A model generated the notes under the pieces. That model was not told the DNA's origin, made no database searches, and saw only the letters and a program-made list of their open reading frames with translations. Of a DNA stretch of 13,186 bases, positions 6,998 to 13,186 are shown one piece after another. Made by a program: the position numbers and the translations under genes. Location of the stretch: NCBI GenBank assembly GCA_010909725.1, contig JAACMV010000021.1, positions 746,283-759,468 of the forward strand, given 5' to 3'. Within the stretch, counting starts at the first letter, position 1, and the number at the start of each line of letters is the position of its first letter. This DNA is from Picochlorum sp. 'celeri' (taxonomy: Eukaryota > Chlorophyta > Trebouxiophyceae).

Positions 6998-8624
6998 TCA
7001 CCGTTGCACCAGGGTTTGGTCCAGGAGACTCACGTACCCACTTTGGGTGGCAAAAATGACTGGGAATGCAATAATGTACGCAAGCATGAGGGTGAGAAAG
7101 GTGGCCTTGTCCAGATAGTATGCGATGGCCCCACCATAATGCTCGTCTTCCGCGAGGATGGATGCTAGTGTCGGTCTGAGATCGCTTTCTTTCGGAGCCT
7201 GCGAGCATCTGAGGACTCTCTGTTCTCTGCGGATTTTGCGGCATACTTTTTCACTTGAACACACCATGACGGCCATTCTCCTGTACTGGGTGGTATCTTC
7301 CGAATTTTCTTGAGCACTTTGTTGGTCTTCCTCCAGAACATCTCCTTCGTGCCCAAGGGGCACGCTGTCAGAAGACCGTCTTTGGATGAAACGACTTCCA
7401 TTCGGCCAGCCTCTCCTTGTATTGTCTCCAAGCATCCCGCCGGGCTCTGCGTTCGACACTAAAGCGCTTCCAGTGAACGAGCCTGTACGCCAGAATGGAT
7501 TCGATGGCGGATATACCGAAGCACAAATAGATGACCAGTATTGCTTGCTGCAAGGGCTGGACATATGATGATTGAGGGGTCGAGTCGTTCAGGACAAACT
7601 GGATGGCGGTGAGCGCGAGAAACACGGTGACAATGACCGAGATCCTCCCACCCAAATCTCCTGGATCTTGGAAGAAGACGAGCAGACCAAGGATGGCACA
7701 CAAGAGCACAGGGAGCACACCATACACCAAGTTCCACTGCCAGAAGCGAGTCACTCGAATCGAGAAAATGACTGTCTGGATATTATATTTATCTTGTTGG
7801 GCCATCCAAACCTCGCCTGAGGCGGGATTGAATGGGTTGGGATCAGAGGGAGCTGACTGTTGGGTGGCATATTTCTGCATTCCATGGTGATGGGATTTAA
7901 TATCTGTATCAATGCATGCATGCATAAAGAAACCATCGACATACCTGGATTCTCTCTAACAGTGTAGGACCTGAGAATATGCTGAGAGAGACATCGTTCA
8001 CATTCCACTGGGGACTGTCATCGCCCTTGCCAAAGGAAAACACCCTTGGTCCAGCAGCAGATGGCACGACCGTCACGCCCGGATGACCTTCCACATTAAC
8101 ACTCGTATCCAAAAAATCAAATGCTATGATCAAGTCGATGCTCTCAAAAGGGAAATTCTGGAAGCTCATTGGCTGGTAGTACGTCCCCAGCACAGTCACT
8201 GCCCACAACACCGTTCCGTTGGGACCAAAATAGACCTCCGCATCGACTTGCCTATCCTGCGAGAAACCAGCAGTGTTTGAAAAAGAAAACGAGGGGAGGT
8301 AGATACCATCGCAACACAGGCCCCCATCCAAGACATTCGTCCAACAAGGCAGCGAGCAAGTCAAAGCACCTTCTGCAACTAGTTTGCTGTTCTCTTCGAC
8401 GGTTGGCCTCGCCGTGGGATCATACCACGACAACGCCACCAACACAACCGATTCATGCATATATTGCTTGGCATCAACGTCTAGAAGCCTATCCAAGAAC
8501 ACGTTCAGATACACTTCCGTCGTCCCCAACGGAGGAACCCCTTGCCCAGCAAGCGGGGAGGCTTGTTGCGCCAAAACTGGACTGAGATACCATACTATGA
8601 GAGCTATTAAAACTTGTAGGTCAT
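6998..8624 (-). CDS. Pentameric ligand-gated ion channel (Cys-less Cys-loop family)
   Basis: A neurotransmitter-receptor-type channel subunit, five of which form a ligand-gated pore in the membrane. Order of parts: a signal peptide (hydrophobic stretch ending SPVLA|QQ, 8575-8616), an extracellular beta-sandwich with TEVYLNVFLDRLLDVD, LSWYDP, loop-A-like IYLPSFSFSN and FQNFPFE (8143-8157), then M1 (GVLPVLLCAILGLLVFF), M2 (7584-7652), M3, a charged cytoplasmic loop and M4 (about 7020-7110), with stop at 6998. M2 aligns with family residues: Ser2', Thr6', Leu9', Asp20'. The first exon (to 7945) and second exon (from 7874) join in phase. Two problems remain: the ATG at 8624 is one base out of frame with the signal peptide, and the frame changes by one base near 7370-7400 in the M3-M4 loop. 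Neither has an obvious intron, so an indel or assembly error is likely. The Cys-loop cysteines are missing. Confidence 0.9.
7875..7944 (-). other. 70-bp GT-AG intron in the ion-channel gene
   Basis: Donor ATCCAG|GTATGT at 7944 and acceptor GGAATGCAG|AAATATGCC at 7875, both phase 0, join LLERIQ to KYATQQSAP. The junction falls in the extracellular domain before M1, and the joined frame reads through M1-M3. Confidence 0.8.
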
Positions 8625-8846
8625 GAGTGTCGCCAAATCAAACGATCCGGTTCCTTTCAGCGCTCGGTTTCGCAGCCATGAAGCAACTTTACACCAAGAT
8701 TTCCTCGCCAAAGTTTTTGGGTGGCCAAAGTAGGAAGTGAAATTATTTTGGGCAAAAACTTTAGAGCATGTATGGCTTTGAACCAATTTGTATCTACTTT
8801 CAAAACAAGTTTCAAAAAAACATTCCGTATTTAAGAAACTCCCTGG
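8625..8846. other. Upstream flank of the channel gene, no gene seen
   Basis: About 220 bp of AT-rich sequence that should contain the channel promoter. In the channel's reading frame there is an ATG at about 8679 followed by a TGA just before 8632, so that start would not work as assembled. At 8825-8849 lies CCGTATTTAAGAAACTCCCTGG, nearly identical to the 5S upstream flank at 99-122 in reverse orientation. Confidence 0.5.
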
Positions 8847-8860
8847 AAAAAAAAAAAAAA

Positions 8861-9504
8861 TCTTTTTTGGAAGTAAGGTTTTCTTTTTTATATTTTATAG
8901 GTATCGAACGTTTTAAGTTTTTCCTTTCTTCACGGTGGAAGAGCGTGGCGATATCGTTGTGGGGCGTCTTGCACGTGTGTGATCTGGGGGATCGCCGTCG
9001 GACCCGTGCTACCCAATGGTGTTCCCACTGTCTCCCCACCTTAAAAATCCAAGGCTAACAAGGAACTATACTCATACTTGGGGAACGTCCCTGGTCGTTC
9101 GTTCCAGAGTGTGTTTCGTGGATGACGCACCCGACGGTTACAAGGTCCCAAGGGCGCCCATTTGCGACGGTTTGAGGTCGATGGCCCGACGGGCATTGGC
9201 TGACTAGCTGGTGTAGTGGAAGGATCTCTGCCTTATTTCCCCCTGTAAGCCCATTCAGGGTGGTCGCGGCAAACGCGGTCCACTCGACCCATCCTATGGA
9301 GCAATCCTAAGGGATGCTTGGTGACTTTGTTCACCCCCGGGTTAAAACCCCAGAGTCAATGCACCGTTTAGTGAAGGCAAGCACCTCGCAGGCGTCCTTG
9401 TGACGCTCTGTGTGCACTCAGTTGTCAGCGTGCTAAGGTCTAGGACGGCAGCGATGATCCATGCCTCTTTGCTTGGTTTTTCTCTTCCCCATGAGGGTCT
9501 TTTT
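8861..9504 (+). repeat. Dispersed repeat R, copy A
   Basis: About 644 bp, roughly 97% identical by eye to 9983-10616. It starts TCTTTTTTGGAAG right after a 14-A tract (8847-8860) and ends ATGAGGGTCTTTTT, an oligo-T like a Pol III terminator. There is no protein-like reading frame. The first about 60 bp (GGAAG..AGG..TAGGTATCGAACGTTTTAA) are shared with the 5' region of LINE copy 1 (236-280). Inside lie an A-box-like and a B-box-like motif and several hairpins. A long SINE or a duplicated Pol III RNA gene is the best guess. Confidence 0.85.
9201..9358 (+). ncRNA. Candidate structured, tRNA-like RNA core in R copy A
   Basis: TAGCTGGTGTAGTGGAAGG (9205-9223) resembles a tRNA D-arm/A box, and GGGTTAAAACCCC (9339-9351) resembles a degenerate T-arm/B box about 130 bp later. 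TGACT (9201-9205) and AGTCA (9354-9358) could close the region like an acceptor stem. Between them are GGTCGCG..CGCGGTCC (hairpin, loop GCAAA) and GGTGA..TCACC directly before the T-arm, placed like a long variable arm. No standard anticodon arm can be drawn, so this is not a functional tRNA; a tRNA-derived SINE head or an unknown Pol III RNA is more likely. Confidence 0.3.
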
Positions 9505-9644
9505 CCCTTGCTATGCATGCGTATTATTGTATTTCGCCCATCAGGGCCACTAGATTGGATCACAATGTAACAACTCTCCTAAAAAAAAAGAAGGCCCAGA
9601 ACAACCAGTCGACGCCAAGGGGTTGGGTGATCCCATCCCGAGGT
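9505..9644. other. Spacer between R copy A and LINE-tail fragment
   Basis: About 140 bp without a gene. It shows how R copy A continues past its T run (CCCTTGCTATGCATGCG), useful for judging where LINE copy 2 entered copy B. An A9 tract occurs near 9581-9589. Confidence 0.4.
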
Positions 9645-9979
9645 GTGGGAGTGAGTTTTTAGTGAGTGCAATCCTCACATGCCTGGAATGGTATCTGGAC
9701 ACCCCGCTGGCGGCCACTGCTCTGTCTCCTGACAGGCACGGGCCACCAGGAAGGAACCACTTGCAACGTGGGCGCTTCTCATTGACACCCCAAGCTTCCT
9801 CAGTCGCACAGGCAGCCGGGTTCCCTCACGAGGAGGCCGCCCACGCAAGCAGCAACTTTGTGTCGGCCCAGATTTTCTCACTCTCTTGCTTCTTCAGCAC
9901 ACCAAGGGGCGGTCGGATCCGCTGTTCCAGAGCCTTGGCGTGTAGAAAACACGGCTCAAAAAAAAAAAAAAAAAAAAAA
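9645..9979 (+). mobile_element. Diverged LINE-tail fragment or SINE with LINE-like tail
   Basis: Two blocks match the LINE 3' UTR in order: GTGAGTTTTTAGTGAGTGCAA to GGTATCTGGACACC (9651-9704), and TTTGTGTCGGCCCAGATTTTCTCACTCTCTTGCTTC (about 9856-9893). The middle (9705-9855) is unlike the LINE. After a 60-bp unique stretch it ends in 22 A (9958-9979). The RT domain is missing. It is either a 5'-truncated copy of another LINE subfamily or a non-autonomous element that uses the LINE machinery through a matching tail. Confidence 0.7.
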
Positions 9980-9982
9980 GGC

Positions 9983-10614
9983 TTCTTTTTTTGGAAGGAA
10001 GGTTTCTTTTTTATAGGTATCGAACGTTTTAAGTTTTTCCTTTCTTCACGGTGGAAGAGCGTGGCGATATCGTTGTGGGGCGTCTTGCACGTGTGTGATC
10101 TGGGGGATCGCCGTCGGACCCGTGCTACCCAATGGTGTTTCCACTGTCTCCCCACCTTAAAAAGACAAGGCTAACAAGGAACTATACGCATACTTGGGGA
10201 ACGTCTCTGGCCGTTCGTTCCGAGTGTGTTTCGTGGATGACGCACCCGACGGTTACAAGGTACCTAGGGCGCCCATTCGCGACGGTTTGAGGTCGATGGC
10301 CCGACGGGCATTGGCTGACTAGCTGGTGTAGTGGAAGGATCTCTGCCTTATTTCCCCCTGTAAGCCCATTTAGGGTGGTCGCGGCAAACGCGGTCCACTC
10401 GACCCATCCTATGGAGCAATCCTAAGGGATGTTTGGTGACTTTGGTCACCCCCGGGTTAAAACCCCAGAGTCAATGCACCGTTTAGTGTAAGGCAAGCAC
10501 CTCGCAGGCGTCCTTGTGACGCTCTGTGGTGCACTCAGTTGTCAGCGTGCTAAGATCTAGGACGGCAGCAATGATCCATGTCTCTTTGCTTGGTTTTTCT
10601 CTTCCCCATGAGGG

Positions 10615-10616
<2 letters not shown>
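9983..10616 (+). repeat. Dispersed repeat R, copy B
   Basis: Second copy of R, starting TTCTTTTTTTGGAAGG three bases after the A tail of the LINE-tail fragment. It differs from copy A by scattered substitutions and small indels, for example a shorter spacer before ATAGGTATCGAACG. It ends in the same GAGGGTC and then merges with the 37-T run that is the poly(A) of LINE copy 2, so its true end is hidden. Confidence 0.85.
10316..10473 (+). ncRNA. Candidate structured, tRNA-like RNA core in R copy B
   Basis: Counterpart of 9201-9358 with the same TGACT/AGTCA closing stem, A-box-like and B-box-like (10454-10466) segments. Here the hairpin before the T-arm is GGTGAC-TTTG-GTCACC, a perfect 6-bp stem, where copy A has a mismatch at its last pair. 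The structure therefore survives in both copies, although two copies are too few to prove selection. Confidence 0.3.
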
Positions 10617-10654
<38 letters not shown>

Positions 10655-13186
10655 GTTCTGTAAGCATACAAAGAAGTGAGAAAATCTCGACTGACACGGA
10701 GTTGGCCTGCTGCCTCAAATGCAGGTGGTCCTCCCAGCAGGGCTCCTGAATCAAGAGAACCTCGACCATGTGGAGCTCTGCCACGTGTGCATGAAGCCAA
10801 CCATGCACAGGTGCCCAGATACCTGCCCAGGTGATGTGGGGGTTGCACCCACTAAAAACTCACTCCTTATATACCACAGTCCACGTGTTCCACAGGGCGC
10901 CTCGGCGTGGGGTCTCCGAGAGGAGTCTCAGAAACCTCACTGGAAGTGCGCCGTGAGAACTGCCGTACCCAGGGGGCGTCGGCTCTTGGGGTAGTGGGCG
11001 CCTCAGCATGACTCTCCAAAAGAGCTGAGGCCTGTGGTTGAGAGCCACCATGATCTTCCAACGAAAGATCATGGGCACCACTTGACTCTCGGTGACCTAT
11101 GTTGTGAGGGGAGGTTGCCTCCTCCCTCGCCCTGTCCCGTGCCTCCATCAAAGACACCACTTCCTCTGATCCCCACAGCTTTCCCATATGGGTGGGCATA
11201 CTAATCCCCAAAAAATGGGCTGTGGCGATGCACAGGGGGACAGGGGCTTGAGTAACATGCTCGGAGGATGCTGTAGGAGCAAACTCTGGATGTTCTCCTC
11301 TGGCTGACCCCAACAACCATTGCCAAGGGTCCACTCCAGTTTCCTGATGAGCGGTGATGGCCTTGGCGATCCAATCTCCCAGCACTTGGTCGCGAATCAC
11401 CGCGTATGCCGGGCAGTGAAGCAAGAGATGTTCGAGAGAGTCCTCCGTGTGGCTTTCGCAGCTGGCGCACCAGGAGCGATAGGAGGGAGGAAGCAGCCGA
11501 GCTCGAGAGCCTCGGGCAGCATTCCAGATCCCTCCTGTGCGGGCCCGTGCAAGCCAGTGAAAGCCACGAGGAGTACCCCTCCGCAGTCGAATATGAAAGA
11601 TAATTATTTGTAGATGAATAATTAGCTTCCACATATGCGTTGTACCCTGAAGAGTGGCTCCTGTCGGTGGCGAGGTGAGCGTTCCCATGTGAGGAATTGG
11701 ACCTGTTTGGCGAGTTGCTTGGGGGTCTTGTCGAGGGGCGAGAATCCATGTCGATTCTGTAACCTCGTCATGAAGGCCTTGGTGCGTTGGACCAGCGTTG
11801 TGTTGCCCCTCCTGGCTGGAGGCTAAACAACGGTGCCAATCCAAGTCCCAAGGTCTGGCCACTTCCTCCAGGCTCGGGCTTGCTCTCCCTGCAGCGATGG
11901 CAGGAAGGGTGGGGAGTTCCAGCTCAGTGGATAGTGTCGCGGACGCTATCGTATGAGTGGCCTTGCCCCTGACAGCCATGTTGAGAGCCATGGAGAGCAC
12001 TCGTTGGAGCGGTTGCATCGCGGTGCGCCCCGCTTCGAGCCAAACAGTTCGCCTCCGTATGCCAATTGAGGGATCAGTTGTCCCTTGATGGCCAGCAGCT
12101 TGCTCTTCAGGGGGATAGAGGGCGTCGCCAGCCATAGGTCGCAGTGGCTCGGAAGCGTCGCCAAGCCTTTGGCACGTCTGTCGAGGATGATGTCCCTCAC
12201 GTCGAGGCGTGGGGGGTGACAACAATCCCGAGATACGTGTACTTGTCGACTACTGGAATGGTACCGCGTTGGATGGTGAAGGGGCCAATGGTGGGTCGAG
12301 GCAGCTGTGTAGAATCACCTACGCCCAGTGCCATGACGCCACACTTGGCGTGTCCCACCTCCATGCCGAAGCGGTCACACCAGTCTCCGAACGTGTTGAG
12401 CGAGTCCTGCAGCTCTGCTTCCGACTCGGCCAGGATGACTGTGTCGTCTGCGAAGAGCAGGCCAGGAATACGGGGGTCTTCATCAGGCGTGCGGGTCGCG
12501 AAGATTCGGTACCGTCACGCCTCGGATCCCATCCAGTGCCGAGTCGATGAAGAGATCGAACAGGACTGGGCTCAACGTATCGCCTTGCTTGACGCCTCTA
12601 TGCAATGGGAACGTACCTGTGGAAGTAAGAGTACCTGCAGAGCATTTGAAACCAGCGTGAGAATACAGCGTGGAGATGAAGTTCAAACACGCGCCGTTGA
12701 TCCCCCGAGAACTAAGTACATGAAGAAGGCACCGATGGGGGACCATATCGAATGCCTTCCTCAGATCTATAAATGCAGCAAAGGTGACCTGGTCCACTTG
12801 GCGTCGGCGGAGGGCAATCTCGTAGAGCGTCGCAGCTTGAGCTGGGCATTCCTGTAGTCTCCTGAATCCAGCTTGTTCCTTTCTGAGTCCTCTGGGTCCT
12901 TCTATAAGATGTGTGTGCAGCCTGTCTGATATCACCCTGGTAGTGAGTTTGAGGAGGCAGTCGATGAGTGAGATGCCTCGGTGATTATCCAACAGCGTAG
13001 CATCTTTGTGTGGCTTGGGGATGCTAATGATCAGGCTGCTGTGCATGTCTTCTGGGATGTCGCCATGAAAGATAGAGTTGACGGCTTCCAGTAGCATTCT
13101 TCCCATTGGCGTTGTGGGTTCCAACCTAGGGGTGTCTTCTTTGCAGAGTTTGTACACCTCGTTTGTGATGCCATCCATTCCTGGTG
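10617..13186 (-). mobile_element. LINE copy 2, 3' half, running off the window
   Basis: Inverted relative to copy 1 and nearly identical to 2943-5490. The poly(A) is the T run 10617-10653; the 3' UTR starts at 10654. It includes the TATATAAGG box (10865-10873) overlapping the stop codon, as in copy 1. Its 5' end and target-site duplication are outside the window. It abuts the oligo-T end of R copy B, so it inserted into that repeat or directly beside it. Confidence 0.95.
10867..13186 (-). pseudogene. Reverse transcriptase of LINE copy 2, partial, frameshifted
   Basis: The portion seen begins at APGMDGITNEVYK and keeps motif A (FIDLRKAFD) and motif B (RGVKQGDTLSP). The frame is lost just before FADD by an extra base at 12486-12487 and again by two extra bases in the G6 run at 12211-12216. 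Three one-base insertions lie within 12131-12155, others near 12027-12043 and 11690-11830. From about 12030 on, the C-terminal frame with the CCHC knuckle is largely readable to the stop at 10867. Insertions outnumber substitutions relative to copy 1, a pattern more like long-read sequencing error than slow decay. Confidence 0.85.

Noticed and set aside
8768..9058. Plus-strand frame of 96 codons in R copy A, repeated at the end of a frame in copy B
   Set aside because: The frame is Lys/Phe-rich at its start from A/T tracts and lacks any motif; both copies are similar only because the DNA is repeated.
9201..9358. Functional tRNA gene
   Set aside because: No anticodon arm or proper 5-bp T stem can be drawn and the A-B box distance is too large without a recognisable intron.
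1..13186. CRISPR array, bacterial operon or prophage
   Set aside because: No regularly spaced short repeats; the introns, 5S type and LINEs show a eukaryotic nuclear sequence.

Overview
The window is nuclear DNA of a eukaryote, probably a microbial or algal one. It carries 55 nt of a eukaryotic-type 5S rRNA gene, short GT-AG introns, poly(A)-tailed APE-type non-LTR retrotransposons (LINEs), and two host genes: a pentameric ligand-gated ion channel and an AMP deaminase with an N-terminal membrane segment. That membrane segment is typical of plant-type AMP deaminases, so a green or other algal host is my best guess, but I cannot name the species. A run of exactly 100 Ns (5587-5686) is a scaffold gap.

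Layout: 1-55 is the 5' half of a 5S rRNA gene on the minus strand. At 139-5493 a LINE (copy 1, plus strand) sits 68 bp upstream of the 5S gene, flanked by a perfect 15-bp target-site duplication (124-138 and 5494-5508). It has a composite 5' region, an endonuclease/reverse transcriptase coding region broken by single-base frameshifts in its 5' third, and a 26-A tail. After the gap, 5713-8624 holds two minus-strand host genes only about 100 bp apart: the ion channel (8624-6998) and the N-terminal part of AMP deaminase (6896-5713), whose catalytic domain is not in the window. From 8625 on the window is repeats: two about 97%-identical copies of a roughly 640-bp structured repeat (called R; 8861-9504 and 9983-10616), a diverged LINE-tail fragment (9645-9979), and a second LINE on the minus strand (copy 2, 10617-13186, running off the end) whose poly(A) abuts the oligo-T end of R copy B.

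Most interesting points: (i) LINE copy 1 carries a 240-bp direct repeat near each end, both with a TATATAAGG box, inside one target-site duplication, so it looks LTR-like although it is a LINE; (ii) both LINE copies lie next to Pol III-type units (5S upstream flank; oligo-T end of R), which recalls tRNA-gene-targeting LINEs; (iii) R is a candidate structured Pol III RNA/SINE; (iv) the ion channel lacks the Cys-loop cysteines but has a separate four-cysteine cluster. Single-base frame breaks recur in all the coding regions, so residual assembly error is a serious alternative to gene decay.
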